NCBI GenBank assembly: GCA_945883435.1
Contig: CAMCXK010000010.1
Coordinates: 1 to 53,266, forward strand
Direction: 5' to 3'
Source: Chthoniobacter flavus
GTDB lineage: Bacteria > Verrucomicrobiota > Verrucomicrobiia > Chthoniobacterales > Terrimicrobiaceae
DNA length: 53,266 nucleotides
Positions within the stretch are counted from its first letter, which is position 1. Each line of letters begins with the position of its first letter. A model generated the notes under the pieces. That model made no database searches. It worked only from the letters and a program-made list of their open reading frames with translations, and was not told where the DNA came from. Below, in pieces: positions 43,228 to 52,225 of the stretch. The position numbers were made by a program, and so were the translations under genes.

Positions 43228-43421
43228 ATCCATATTCTGGCCAGTGTTTTATGGAAAATTCTGACAAAACCGACCGGCCTATCTGCCACGGGCAAAAATC
43301 AAGCCCGCGGAGAAGAGGGATTCATGGACTCTGGACAATGTTTTTGTTACCTTTGAAGTAAATCTCCCGGTTTCGCGGACCTCAAAAAACTTGCTTAACA
43401 GACGATATTCTTTCCAAACGC

Positions 43422-44456
43422 ATGAAAACCCACAAAAAGCCGGCAAATGGTCGGCAAGCCAGCTTGAAGATCATCGCCGAGCAAACCGGCGTCTCCATGA
43501 TGACCGTCTCCCGCACTCTGCGGGGCTTGAACTCCGTGGCTCCTAAGACCGCTGCGAAAATCCGGAAGGTGGCGGAATCCCTCCGCTACCGCCCAAACAA
43601 GCTGGTGGAGGGACTTCGAACCGGCCGCACCGGGATGATTGCCGCTGTATTACCTACGACGCTTGGATTTTACGAGGAGGCATTGCGTTCGATCGAGTCC
43701 TCACTGGACAAACTGAACTGCTCACTGATCCTGAACATGGTGGCCCAGGATTTCGGCCAGGACGCGATGCGGGAGGAACTCCGCCGGTTGCACCGCTGCA
43801 TCGATTTGCGCGTGGATGGTGTGATTCTGAGGCCCGTGAATGACGATGCGAATGCTGTGTATTTCAACGAAGTCATGGAGCGGGGCATGCCGCTGGTGGT
43901 GATCGATCGCAAGTTGCCCGATTTCGAATGCGATTTTGTGGGAACCGATGACCGCAGCGGTGGCGGAGCGGCGGCAAGAAAGCTTCTCTCCGCCGGTTGC
44001 CGTCATCTGGCGCTCCTGCACGCCGGCACGCGGATCAGCACAAGCCGCGAACGCCGGGAAGGATTCCTTGCGGCAACCCAAAACTCCGGGGCCTCCGTGT
44101 GCGAACTTGACTGCGGGAGCTTTTTGGCCGACCCCGCACAACTCGCCGGTTTTTTTGAATCCGGGGCGGCAAAATCCGTGGATGGTATTTTTGCAGTGGG
44201 CGATCTTCTGGCCCGCGACACGATTCAGGTCCTCAAGGGGCTCGGCCGCGAATGCCCGCGGGACTTCAAAGTTTTGGGATTCGGACGCCTTCTGCTCAAT
44301 GATCCGTCATCCGTTCGATTGGCCACATTCGACCAGCATCCCGGTCAAATCGGAGAAGAGGCCGTGCGACTGCTGATGGATCGGCTCGACAACCCCGGCA
44401 AGCCGCCCCGCTCGGTTCATTTGCCTGCCGCTTTTGTGGCCGGCGAGACCCTGTAA
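43422..44456 (+). CDS. LacI-family transcriptional regulator
   Basis: The 344-residue protein has an N-terminal LacI HTH (SLKIIAEQTGVSMMTVSRTLRG, about 14-35) followed by a hinge (RYRPNKLVEGLRTGRTG) and a periplasmic-binding-protein-like ligand domain (about 70-340) ending in a typical PxxFVAGETL segment. LacI regulators usually repress sugar genes until a sugar binds (family knowledge). The GH95-like gene starts 7 bp after its stop, so it probably controls that gene and itself. A separate promoter must lie in the 194-bp gap upstream; no clear operator was identified there. Confidence 0.92.
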   Translation: MKTHKKPANGRQASLKIIAEQTGVSMMTVSRTLRGLNSVAPKTAAKIRKVAESLRYRPNKLVEGLRTGRTGMIAAVLPTTLGFYEEALRSIESSLDKLNCSLILNMVAQDFGQDAMREELRRLHRCIDLRVDGVILRPVNDDANAVYFNEVMERGMPLVVIDRKLPDFECDFVGTDDRSGGGAAARKLLSAGCRHLALLHAGTRISTSRERREGFLAATQNSGASVCELDCGSFLADPAQLAGFFESGAAKSVDGIFAVGDLLARDTIQVLKGLGRECPRDFKVLGFGRLLLNDPSSVRLATFDQHPGQIGEEAVRLLMDRLDNPGKPPRSVHLPAAFVAGETL

Positions 44457-44463
44457 AAGCACC

Positions 44464-46878
44464 ATGTCCTCACCTGCGCCCTGTCTTTCCTCCTTTGCCC
44501 CTGGCATTCACTCCGCATGGATGGAAGCCGCCGCTTTTGACTGGCGGGATGCCACACCGCTCGGCAATGGCACGCTCGGAGCCCTGCACTTCGGCGGTCT
44601 GGCCCATGACCGCATTTTGTTCAATCACGAACGCTACTACGGCGGCGCGGTGACACCTCCATTGCCCGATGTGTCCAACTCGCTTGCGGAAGTCCGCCGC
44701 CTGCTGGACGAGGGGGATTTCACCAAGGCCAACGATCTTTACCGCAACCGCTGGAGCACCTGGGGATACGAGGCGGAAAGTGCGCATTATCTGCCCGGAC
44801 CGGTGCTCAACTGGCGTCAGCACGTGCCCGGCGCGTTTCGATCCTACCGCCGGGAATTGGACTTCGCCACCGGTCTGGGACAACTCCTTTGGGAACTCGA
44901 CGGAGTGGCCTTCCGGCGATCGGCGTTTTGTTCGATGGCCGATGCCTGCTTCGTTTTTCACCCCTGCGAAGCGGGGCCCGCACCAGAGGAGGCTATCGTT
45001 TGGTTCTCTCCCCAGGACCCGGCGGAAAACATCGACCACAACAACCGCCACCAGCAGCTGCAGATTCATCAGGAAACGACATTCGGCCCGGATTGGATGG
45101 CCTCGCTTTTCCATGGTCCCGACAACCCGCCTTGCGCCGTTGTCATGCACTGGGGCGGGCTCCAGTCCTCCCAGGTCGATGCCCACACGGTGCGGTTGCT
45201 GCCCAGGGCCGGCTGCCGCCTGCTGGTCTCGATGCTCGTGGCCCCCTCTCCCGGGGATATTGCCATGGAATCGGAGCGCCTCCGGGCCCTGGCTTCGCAA
45301 AACGGTTTGCAACCCCGGCATGAACAGATTCACAGGGAGCGCTACGGGCGCTGTGTGTTGGATCTTGAAGTGCCGGACGCCGGCCTCTCCAATGACGAGC
45401 TCCTTCTCAAGGCGTATCGAGGCGATGTGCCCGAGGCCCTCCTGGTCCGCTTGGCGAATTTCGGCCGCTACCTGCTGGTCGCCTCGGCCACCACCGGCAC
45501 GCTTCCCCCGAATTTGCAAGGCATCTGGAACGGCAACCACCAACCCCCGTGGTGGTGTGTGTTTTTCTTCAACGAGAATCTTCAGATGGCCCTCTGGCCC
45601 GCTCTTCCGGGAGGGCTCCCGGAGTGCGTGACAGGAACCTTCGATCTCTTGGAGGAACGCCTGGACGACTTCCGCACAAATGCGAAAATGATGTTCGGCT
45701 GCCGTGGCATCCTGCCCCCGCTTTACATGTCTCCCGAGTGCGGCCTTAAAAAAAACCCCCAGGCGCATGTGCAATACTGGACCGGCAGCGGAGCCTGGCT
45801 CGCCCAAGTGTATTTTGACTTCTGGCTTTTCACCGGCAACCGGGAATTCCTGGAACAACGAGCGATTCCTTTCTTGAAGGAGGCGGCCGCCTTCTACATC
45901 GATTTTCTCGTCGAGGGCCCGGATGGACTCCTTCACAACTATCCTGGAAATTCTCCGGAAAACGCTCCTCTCGGCCATCTCGACGCCCATGGAGGTCCCG
46001 CGCGGGTCTGTGTCGATGCCACCATGGACGTCGCCCTCGTGCGCGAACTCTTTGGCAACCTGGTTCAAGCCTTGCGGGTTGTCGAAGGAGAAAGTTGCCC
46101 CGATCTCGCGCGCTACCAATCGATTCTTGAAAAACTTCCCGCCTATCGCATGAATGCGGACGGCGCCATCGCCGAGTGGATCGATTCCCGCCAGCAGGAC
46201 AACTACCACCACCGGCACCTCTCCCACCTTTACCCGCTTTTCCCCGGAATGGAAATCACCCCGGGCAGCGGAGCACTTTTCGATGCCTGTCGCATCGCTG
46301 TTGAAAAACGTCTGGTCGTCGGACTCGCGGATCAAACCGGATGGTCGCTCGCGCACATGTCACACCTTTACTCCCGCCTTGGAAGGCCCGATCGCGCCTT
46401 GGAATCCCTTCGCCTCATGTGCCGATCGATTGTGGGAGTGAACCTTTTCACCGCCCACAACGACCTTCGCGACATGGGCATCACCATGGATTACCGCAAA
46501 GGCCCCCGCCCCCTCGTTCAAACCGAGGCCAACAACGGACTCACCTCCGCCGTTTACGAAATGCTGGCCTATTCCACCCCCGACTCGCTGCATCTTCTTC
46601 CAGCCCTGCCTGCCACGTGGAAGCGCGGACAACTCCGCGGCCTCCGGCTTCGCGGCGGCGGTCAACTCGATCTCGAATGGGATCGCGAAGCCAACCACTG
46701 GACGGCGTGCTACACCGGATCCCCGCGCCGGATCGTTCTTCGAAAACCCGAGGGCCAACCGCTCACCCTTGATTCCTCATCCGATCCAGAGCGCCAGCAT
46801 CACACCGTGTGCGGTTCGTTTTGCCCCTCCGGCACGCCGCTTCCAGCCCGCCACGAAAAATTGCTTGGATCCAATTGA
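44464..46878 (+). CDS. GH95-like alpha-L-fucosidase/alpha-galactosidase family protein
   Basis: The ATG at 44464 lies 7 bp after the LacI stop; a start 30 bp upstream would overlap that gene. The 804-residue protein has GH95 architecture: N-terminal beta domain, (alpha/alpha)6 barrel (about 300-700) and C-terminal beta domain. Conserved features are LQGIWNGN, the Asn370/Asn372 pair, the likely acid Glu499 in YPGNSPEN, HLSHLYPLFPG and GWSLAHMSHLYSRLG. At the site equivalent to Asp766 of Bifidobacterium AfcA (usual IDGNFG), the sequence is TEANNG, so Glu688 replaces Asp. GH95 enzymes are mostly inverting alpha-1,2-fucosidases (family knowledge). The altered site leaves specificity open. No signal peptide is seen. 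Confidence 0.85.
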   Translation: MSSPAPCLSSFAPGIHSAWMEAAAFDWRDATPLGNGTLGALHFGGLAHDRILFNHERYYGGAVTPPLPDVSNSLAEVRRLLDEGDFTKANDLYRNRWSTWGYEAESAHYLPGPVLNWRQHVPGAFRSYRRELDFATGLGQLLWELDGVAFRRSAFCSMADACFVFHPCEAGPAPEEAIVWFSPQDPAENIDHNNRHQQLQIHQETTFGPDWMASLFHGPDNPPCAVVMHWGGLQSSQVDAHTVRLLPRAGCRLLVSMLVAPSPGDIAMESERLRALASQNGLQPRHEQIHRERYGRCVLDLEVPDAGLSNDELLLKAYRGDVPEALLVRLANFGRYLLVASATTGTLPPNLQGIWNGNHQPPWWCVFFFNENLQMALWPALPGGLPECVTGTFDLLEERLDDFRTNAKMMFGCRGILPPLYMSPECGLKKNPQAHVQYWTGSGAWLAQVYFDFWLFTGNREFLEQRAIPFLKEAAAFYIDFLVEGPDGLLHNYPGNSPENAPLGHLDAHGGPARVCVDATMDVALVRELFGNLVQALRVVEGESCPDLARYQSILEKLPAYRMNADGAIAEWIDSRQQDNYHHRHLSHLYPLFPGMEITPGSGALFDACRIAVEKRLVVGLADQTGWSLAHMSHLYSRLGRPDRALESLRLMCRSIVGVNLFTAHNDLRDMGITMDYRKGPRPLVQTEANNGLTSAVYEMLAYSTPDSLHLLPALPATWKRGQLRGLRLRGGGQLDLEWDREANHWTACYTGSPRRIVLRKPEGQPLTLDSSSDPERQHHTVCGSFCPSGTPLPARHEKLLGSN

Positions 46879-46998
46879 TATTAAAAACAAACTAAAAAAC
46901 GAATTTCTCCCTGCTTTTTTCCGGCCGATTTGCATTTCACGCAATTCGAGCCAACGGGTGAGTAATGAACCTGCGGAGGGAGGCTTGGTGACCACACT

Positions 46999-48546
46999 AT
47001 GAAATCCGCTCTTTTTTGGATCTTGACAACGGCATGGATTTTCGGGCCGGGCGCGAGCGCGGCTCCGGAGAAGAGTGGCCGCCCAAATATCATCCTGATC
47101 CTCACGGATGATCAAGGGTATGGCGACTGGGCCTGCACGGGGCATCCCCTGCTCAAGACGCCCCATGTGGACCGCCTCGCCAGAGAAAGCGTTCGCTTCG
47201 AAAGATTCTATGTCAGCTCCTCGTGTTCCCCCACGCGGGCGGCGCTCCTGACCGGCATGCATGAGTTCCGCAACGGGACGACCCACACCCAGCCCCCGCG
47301 AGAGAACCTCTGGAAAGGGGCCACGGTGTTGCCGGAACTTTTGGCCACAGCCGGCTACCGGAGCGCCTGCATCGGAAAATGGCACTTGGGCGACGCCCCG
47401 GGCTACCGCCCGCAGGATCGCGGGTTCGAATGGAATTCCACCAACAAGGGCGGCCCGCGCACGCACTTCGATCCCGTGATGATCCGGAACGGCCACGAGG
47501 AGCAAGCCACCGGCTACCGCGAGGACATTTTTTTCGACGATGCCATGGCCTTCATTTCGGGGACGAATGACCGGCCGTTTTTCTTGTATCTTTCAACCTA
47601 CTCGCCCCACGACCCCCTGGCCGCGCCGGAGGCGTTTGTGGCCCCGTTCCGGGACAAGGTGCCCGAGGAACAGGCACAATACCTGGGCATGGTCGCCAAT
47701 TTGGACCACAACATCGGACGCCTGCTCGAGTTTCTGAAGCAAAAGGGCCTGGATGAAAACACGATCGTTATTCTGATGAACGACAATGGCGCGACATGGG
47801 GGCTGGACATCTTCAATGCGGGCATGCGCGGTTGCAAAGCCACCGTTTGGGAGGGTGGGTCGCGGGCATTTTCCTTCTGGAAGTGGAGTGGGCACTGGCC
47901 CCCGCATACGGTGGAAAACCTCACGGCCCATGTCGATTTACTCCCGACGCTTTGCGAACTCGCAGGCGCCTCGATTCCAGCGGCTCTCCAGCCAGAACTC
48001 GAGGGCTTCAGCCTGCTGCCTTTGCTGGAGTCCCGGAAACCGGTCGTCTGGCACGAGGATCGGAGGATTTTCCACCACGTGGGACGCTGGCCCAGCGGAA
48101 TGGCGGCCGCCCACAAATATGCCATGGCCGGTGTGCGCGAGGGGGATTTCCTCCTCATTCGCAGCCGCCCCTGCGATCTCCCGGATTGCAACAGCACCAA
48201 CCACGGTTATCAGTGCGTGACCCTGCGAAATGTCGAAAAAGGGGCGAAGAATGCCCAATACACGATGGGGCAAGCTTCCATCCATTGGGGAACGACGCCA
48301 CCGGGACATTGGGCGCTTTTCAATGTCAAAAGCGATCCTTCCTGCCGGAACGACCTCTCCACCACCATGCCCGAGCGTGCCGCCGCCTTGGCGACCGCCT
48401 ACGATGCATGGTGGGACGAGACCTATCCCATCATGCTCAAGCGCGGGGGCGATCTGGAACTGCAGTGGAACCACCCGCTCGAGCCTCCGAAAAATGGGGC
48501 CTCGGATCAGCGGTCGGAATCGTCCACGTCCACCGGACCGGGATAA
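46999..48546 (+). CDS. Secreted S1-type sulfatase
   Basis: The 515-residue protein begins with a signal peptide (MKSALFWILTTAWIFGPGASA). The formylglycine motif is CSPTRAALLTG with Cys76, of the CxPxR type that needs an aerobic formylglycine-generating enzyme or anaerobic maturase (family knowledge); neither gene is in the window. Metal ligands are visible in ILTDDQGYGD (Asp37-Asp38) and MNDNGATWG, and GKWHLG carries conserved Lys and His. It removes sulfate esters outside the cytoplasm. It stands alone, with a 120-bp upstream gap holding a purine-rich GGAGGGAGG stretch 17-25 bp before the ATG. It may desulfate the same polymer degraded by the neighbouring operons. Confidence 0.93.
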   Translation: MKSALFWILTTAWIFGPGASAAPEKSGRPNIILILTDDQGYGDWACTGHPLLKTPHVDRLARESVRFERFYVSSSCSPTRAALLTGMHEFRNGTTHTQPPRENLWKGATVLPELLATAGYRSACIGKWHLGDAPGYRPQDRGFEWNSTNKGGPRTHFDPVMIRNGHEEQATGYREDIFFDDAMAFISGTNDRPFFLYLSTYSPHDPLAAPEAFVAPFRDKVPEEQAQYLGMVANLDHNIGRLLEFLKQKGLDENTIVILMNDNGATWGLDIFNAGMRGCKATVWEGGSRAFSFWKWSGHWPPHTVENLTAHVDLLPTLCELAGASIPAALQPELEGFSLLPLLESRKPVVWHEDRRIFHHVGRWPSGMAAAHKYAMAGVREGDFLLIRSRPCDLPDCNSTNHGYQCVTLRNVEKGAKNAQYTMGQASIHWGTTPPGHWALFNVKSDPSCRNDLSTTMPERAAALATAYDAWWDETYPIMLKRGGDLELQWNHPLEPPKNGASDQRSESSTSTGPG

Positions 48547-48900
48547 TCTCTCTTCGCTGGCGCCCCCATGGCCCCCATAGGGCCAGGCTCATGTAGAGAT
48601 TGCAGGGCCACTGAAAGGGCCGATTTTCGAACTGCTGGGACGCAGGCGATTTTTTTAAAGTCATGGCGACCAAGATGGCTTGCCGGACGCTTGGGAGGAA
48701 TGGCAACCCCCGCACCCACACCACCCCCCCGCCAACCGCCTCCCCAATGCCCGCCCTCCGCTTCCCAATTCATGAATCTTTTCCGAAATCCTTCGACTCG
48801 GGCGCGAAGGATTTTAAATCTGAAAAGCTGGTCCCAGTTTTCCCGCAATAAAAAAGCAAATCTTTACTCGGGAAGCGGGTGTGCTATTTTCCCTCCGAAC
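48547..48900. other. Intergenic region with weak promoter candidate
   Basis: This 354-bp stretch holds no convincing gene. A short inverted repeat, GGCCC...GGGCC, at about 48570-48590 may be a weak terminator for the sulfatase. TTTACT (48863-48868), a 16-bp spacer and TATTTT (48885-48890) resemble a sigma70 promoter, but it would leave almost no leader before the ATG at 48901. Confidence 0.3.
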
Positions 48901-49641
48901 ATGAAACCGCGCACCTCCATTTTCCAGCGTCCACACCGTCTTGCCTTAGCGATAGCCACATTCTGCCTGGTGTTAACTTTGGAAAAATCCCAAGCCGTCC
49001 TTGTCCTCTCAAACGTCCCGGCCAATACCGATGGGGGCTCTCCGCTCTCAGCCGCCGACTACAAAGCATTGCTTTTCACAACCGGCCCGGACGCCACGGA
49101 AATCTCCTCCATCGCTCTGGGATTGAATCCGGTGAACTCCTCCAACCTTCCCTCGACCGCAAGAGTGGAAATCTCCCTTTGGTCCACAAGCCTCAACGCC
49201 ACCGCCCTGGAGCCGGATATTCCACTCGCCACCACGGGATTTCAAACAGTCAATATGACCAGTCTGCGAGGACTCTACTCCTTCCAAGATGTGTTCTCTG
49301 GAGGCGGCTTTTCAATGGCAGCCCAGACTTCCTATGCCTTGGTCCTTGCTTCCGATATCAGCGGCATCAAATGGGCCAACAAAAATTTTACCTCGCCTGC
49401 GGGGTCCTCCGGGTTCATCTACAACAACTTCCTCGGAAGCTCAAATGCCGGCGCGGATTGGATCACCGTAGCAACATACAATGCTGTTTCGATGGAAGTG
49501 AACATCATTCCCGAACCTTCTACGGCAACATTGCTCTACGTTACCGGAGGGTTTATAGCCCTGTGCCTTGCGCGAGCGGGAGGACTGTCGCGCTCGCCTC
49601 TCTCTCGCGCGGTCCCGCACAGACGCAATTTTAGGACCTAG
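48901..49641 (+). CDS. PEP-CTERM sorted surface protein
   Basis: The ATG at 48901 starts a signal peptide (MKPRTSIFQRPHRLALAIATFCLVLTLEKSQA); the longer frame upstream is low-complexity and non-coding in character. The 246-residue protein has a beta-rich middle part similar to choice-of-anchor or PEP-CTERM ectodomains. The C-terminus carries IPEPSTA, a hydrophobic helix and an Arg-containing tail (ARAGGLSRS), which is the PEP-CTERM tripartite signal read by exosortase (family knowledge). No exosortase is in the window. The tail after the signal is longer than usual. A cell-surface or biofilm matrix role is likely; a link to glycan use is only suggested by position. Confidence 0.85.
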   Translation: MKPRTSIFQRPHRLALAIATFCLVLTLEKSQAVLVLSNVPANTDGGSPLSAADYKALLFTTGPDATEISSIALGLNPVNSSNLPSTARVEISLWSTSLNATALEPDIPLATTGFQTVNMTSLRGLYSFQDVFSGGGFSMAAQTSYALVLASDISGIKWANKNFTSPAGSSGFIYNNFLGSSNAGADWITVATYNAVSMEVNIIPEPSTATLLYVTGGFIALCLARAGGLSRSPLSRAVPHRRNFRT

Positions 49642-50023
49642 CGTCGCAAAGCGCGATGGGCAATCCCGGCCATAAAAAACATGCACGTGGTGAGTCCATA
49701 CCATACTGAGGCGTGAAACAAGGACTGGTCGATCAATTGTTTGCGGCACGGATTTTTAAGACATTTCCGCCGAGGGTCTCGCCGCCGCAACCCCTTTGGT
49801 AGGCAAGAACAGGAATCAAGTTGAATCGCAAAGAGTGCTAGCCACTGGGCCCCATCGCAAAACCGACGGCTTTTCTCAAGTAGCGGAACAGGGAACCTGT
49901 TTCGTTATTCCACTTCAATATCCACTTAATAAATATATGGCAGAATAAAAAATTCGCTCACCTTTGTTAAATGGAAGAAAATGAACACCGCCCCCCAATT
50001 TCACTGCTCTTTGAGCCTTCGAC
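49642..50023. other. AT-richer intergenic region at the island boundary
   Basis: No gene is supported in this 382-bp stretch. Base composition becomes richer in A+T toward 49900. A short imperfect hairpin, GGAACAGG-GAA-CCTGTTTC, lies near 49886-49904. It marks the change from the glycan locus to the toxin-antitoxin cluster. Confidence 0.4.
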
Positions 50024-50302
50024 TCAAAGACGCCGCACTTGGTCATGGTTCATGACATCAAATAGAACAATCTCCTCCTCAGTGACTTTGAAAATCAAGC
50101 GCCATCGCAAATCCAAACGAGCCTCATAGAAATGAGTCCCGTGAAGTTGCCGAAGTCCATACCCTGTGTGGAGATGCGGGTCGGCACGCAATTCTGGCAA
50201 ATTAATCAAAATCTCTCCGATTCTTTGCTTTTGAGAACCAGAAAGACTCCGCCAAGTTTTTAAGAAACGCCGAGCCGCCCAGATTGGGATATGCTTGGGC
50301 AT
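50024..50302 (-). CDS. RelE/ParE-superfamily toxin
   Basis: The 92-residue protein has the small alpha/beta RelE/ParE pattern: two N-terminal helices, then LHTGYGLRQLHGTHFYEARLD, LRWRLIFKV and a C-terminal IVLFDVMNHDQVRRL strand-helix. RelE-like members are ribosome-dependent mRNA nucleases and ParE-like members act on gyrase (family knowledge); the sequence alone does not settle which. Its ATG overlaps the antitoxin stop as TGATG, so the pair is coupled. It probably forms a type II module with the Phd/YefM-type gene upstream. Confidence 0.85.
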   Translation of the reverse strand: MPKHIPIWAARRFLKTWRSLSGSQKQRIGEILINLPELRADPHLHTGYGLRQLHGTHFYEARLDLRWRLIFKVTEEEIVLFDVMNHDQVRRL

Positions 50303-50574
50303 CAGTCGCGCTTGAGAGCATCCACAGCTTGCGATCCAGAATCACCAAGAAAAAGTAAATCTCCTTCTCTCCGATCCCTTTCGATTTCTGAATCGAATTC
50401 CTCCAACGCCTTCATCGAGATTTCCGGATTAAAATGCAAATCGGCTTCCGTGACTTTCAGTAATGTCACGGCCGGGCGTGAACCGCGAAGGATCATCACC
50501 TCTTCGCCCTGCTCCGCCGCCTCAATGAGAGAACTCAAATGTGTTTTCGCTTGTGATATATTGACCAGTTTCAT
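50302..50574 (-). CDS. Phd/YefM-type antitoxin
   Basis: The 90-residue protein begins MKLVNISQAKTHLSSLIEAAEQGEEVMI, the usual Phd/YefM start, which forms the DNA-binding dimer fold. The acidic C-terminal half (about 50-90) would wrap and inactivate the toxin (family knowledge). It precedes the RelE/ParE-like gene and overlaps it. Repression of its own promoter upstream of 50574 is expected. Confidence 0.9.
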   Translation of the reverse strand: MKLVNISQAKTHLSSLIEAAEQGEEVMILRGSRPAVTLLKVTEADLHFNPEISMKALEEFDSEIERDRREGDLLFLGDSGSQAVDALKRD

Positions 50575-50682
50575 AGACCAAATATGAGGTTGGGTTTTAC
50601 TCTGTCAAGTTTCTATTCCCATGATATTATTCATCCACACGCAAGATCGCTACAGCACCCGTTTTATTGTGTAACCACTTGA

Positions 50683-51009
50683 ATAGCAGTAATTAATGAC
50701 CGACCTTTCCAGCAGCTCGATTCCGGCCAAGGCTCGGAGATCAAGAAAACCAGGCCCTGCGTTGTCCTAACAAATGACACACTGAACCATTTGCGTAAAA
50801 CGGTTGTCGTTGTTCCTCTTTCCACAGCCGCCAAACTACATCCCCCAATCACCGTTCCCGTCAATTGCCAAGGCAGACCAGCAGTAGCCGTGATCGATCA
50901 GGTTCGAGCCGTCGCAAAGCATCGCCTCCAGTTCAGAATAGAAACTCTTGATTCCAAAGATTTGGGTGCAATCACCAGGGCACTCTCAACGATTCTCGAA
51001 ATCCGATAA
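50683..51009 (+). pseudogene. MazF-like toxin remnant lacking a normal start
   Basis: Translating from the stop codon at 50680-50682, the frame contains LDSGQGSEIKKTRPCVV, VVVVPLSTAAK and DQVRAVAKHRL, which are the three conserved blocks of PemK/MazF toxins (family knowledge). The first ~10 residues expected before LDSG (the RGDIWLVD-type strand) are missing or changed, and no ATG, GTG or TTG lies ahead of the first block in this frame. An ATG at 50791 would give only the last 72 residues. No antitoxin is visible upstream. I read it as a decayed toxin gene; a non-standard start is an alternative. Confidence 0.6.
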
Positions 51010-51043
51010 TCCAAGATCGACATTGTTTCTACAAAAGTTGTTT

Positions 51044-51135
51044 GTGAGTGCCGGGATTTTCCCTCGCATGGGAACGCTGAAGTCCTCCTCGGCAGGAGTT
51101 GGTTCAACGATGCCAACGGGGGCGTTGGCGCTCCT
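51044..51135. repeat. Structured intergenic repeat, copy 1
   Basis: The copy begins GTGAGTGCCGG. A core from 51071 follows, with GGAACGC, the hairpin CTCCT-CGGC-AGGAG and the hairpin GCCAACG-GGGG-CGTTGGC, and it ends GCGCTCC(T). The outer GGAACGC and GCGCTCC are near reverse complements. It lies between the mazF remnant and the PIN module. Confidence 0.8.
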
Positions 51136-51240
51136 AACGATTCAAGACGGATGCAGCAAGGGTGGTTAAGAAATCAAAATGCAGCACAAGATACGCTTGC
51201 GAATATGTCAACGCGCGGGGCCCTTTCGCTGACATTGTAG

Positions 51241-51340
51241 AGGCTGTCTATGACTGCCGATCTTCGCGCCTTTCTTCAGGTTTTGGCTGCACAAATAACT
51301 CCCACTCCGGCAAAGCCAACGAGGACGTTGGCGCTCCTGC
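51241..51340. repeat. Degenerate copy of the structured repeat
   Basis: The right half is clear: GCCAACG-AGGA-CGTTGGC followed by GCTCCT at about 51315-51337. The left end (CTGTCTATGACTGCCGA) resembles the start of copy 2. The middle hairpin is lost. The rest of the 51010-51434 gap holds no gene. Confidence 0.6.
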
Positions 51341-51434
51341 CGCACTTGGTCATCCCTCCTCAAATTGACAAAAAGTCAAAAATTAATGCCAGCCCCCTTT
51401 TAATCCACTCCCTTTGACTTGGATTTAAATTACT

Positions 51435-51617
51435 TCAGCAGGAGGCAGCGGTTGCCAGTCGAGGCTTGGGTCGTAGTTCGGCGCGGACCTTCTCGCCGAG
51501 TGCATTGAGGTGGGCAATTCGTGCGTCCCTGCTCATGGCATTGAGGCGGAGACTTGTTGCCTCTCTCCACTTGCGGGACTCTTCAACAGCATCAAAGGTT
51601 TTGGTCTTGGTTTCCAT
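51435..51617 (-). CDS. Small probable partner protein of the PIN toxin
   Basis: The 60-residue, highly charged helical protein begins METKTKTFDAVEESRKWRE. Its start overlaps the end of the PIN-domain gene by 26 bp, so the two are co-transcribed. Short FDAV...SR-type proteins are often found beside PIN toxins (recalled, not verified), so I infer an antitoxin or accessory role. It lies downstream of the toxin, which is the reverse of the usual order. Confidence 0.65.
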   Translation of the reverse strand: METKTKTFDAVEESRKWREATSLRLNAMSRDARIAHLNALGEKVRAELRPKPRLATAASC

Positions 51618-52077
51618 AGATAATCTCCAACGGGTTTACGATACGGATAGCTCTATAGCCATTCAACAAGTTGACCCCATTGAATGCGGTTTCACGCTGC
51701 ATGTTAACCATGTGGCGGAAGTTCCAACTCACAAGGAAATCAATGCGGTTTACCGTGCAGGCGGCCACATGCCGGGCATCGTCCTCGTATTTTGGCGTAA
51801 CAACACCCTGAGCAACATAGGTTGTCGCGAGATGGTCTATTTCCTCGGTGATGTTTAGCAGGTCGGCTGCTTCAAATGTGCTGTTGAACAATTCTCGGAC
51901 TCGCTCAGGAGCTTCGATAAGTTCCTCGGCTGCTACCAAAGAAGTCACGAAGCGCCACAGACCGTTTTCCATCTGCCGCCAAAGCTCTTGGGTGGGCTGC
52001 TTCCACTCATCGTCGAAGTAGCCGCCCAAAACCGAGTTGTCGAGATAGAGCGTTGGTATTCGCATCCGCATATTCAC
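51592..52077 (-). CDS. PIN-domain protein (probable VapC-like toxin)
   Basis: The 161-residue protein starts with a PIN-type strand and first acidic residue (IPTLYLDNSVLGGYF). It also has a middle Glu (VAAEELIE) and a C-terminal acidic pair, DDARHVAACTVNRIDFLVSWNFRHM, as in PIN nucleases. PIN toxins cleave RNA using these acidic residues and metal ions (family knowledge). ATG codons at residues 1, 3 and 5 leave the start uncertain by a few residues. It forms a two-gene unit with the small helical protein and is bracketed by repeat copies on both sides. Confidence 0.8.
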   Translation of the reverse strand: MNMRMRIPTLYLDNSVLGGYFDDEWKQPTQELWRQMENGLWRFVTSLVAAEELIEAPERVRELFNSTFEAADLLNITEEIDHLATTYVAQGVVTPKYEDDARHVAACTVNRIDFLVSWNFRHMVNMQRETAFNGVNLLNGYRAIRIVNPLEIIYGNQDQNL

Positions 52078-52136
52078 TACACTAATTGAGTTTCAGCTCA
52101 AAAGAATATTTTTACTGGCCTTTGTAATGGCTGTCT

Positions 52137-52225
52137 GTGAGTGCCGGTATCGTTGCACTGGGAACGCCGAGGTCCTCCTCGGCAGGAGTTTAATCATAGT
52201 TGCCAACGAGGGCTTTGGCGCTCCC
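52137..52225. repeat. Structured intergenic repeat, copy 2
   Basis: The copy begins GTGAGTGCCGG. From 52161 it has GGAACGC, the CTCCT-CGGC-AGGAG hairpin and GCCAA...TTGGCGCTCC. The last stem is shortened by changes inside it. It lies between the PIN module and the MazF module in the same orientation as copy 1. Confidence 0.78.

Noticed and set aside
43289-43307. Terminator after the Ig-repeat gene (CGGGC...GCCCG)
   Set aside because: The stem is short and no T-run follows on either strand.
44470-46356. Minus-strand open frame of 628 codons
   Set aside because: It is antisense to the GH95-like gene; long opposite frames are common in GC-rich coding DNA and no motif is seen.
50791-51009. A complete 72-residue gene
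   Set aside because: It is only the C-terminal part of a MazF-type frame that continues upstream with conserved blocks.
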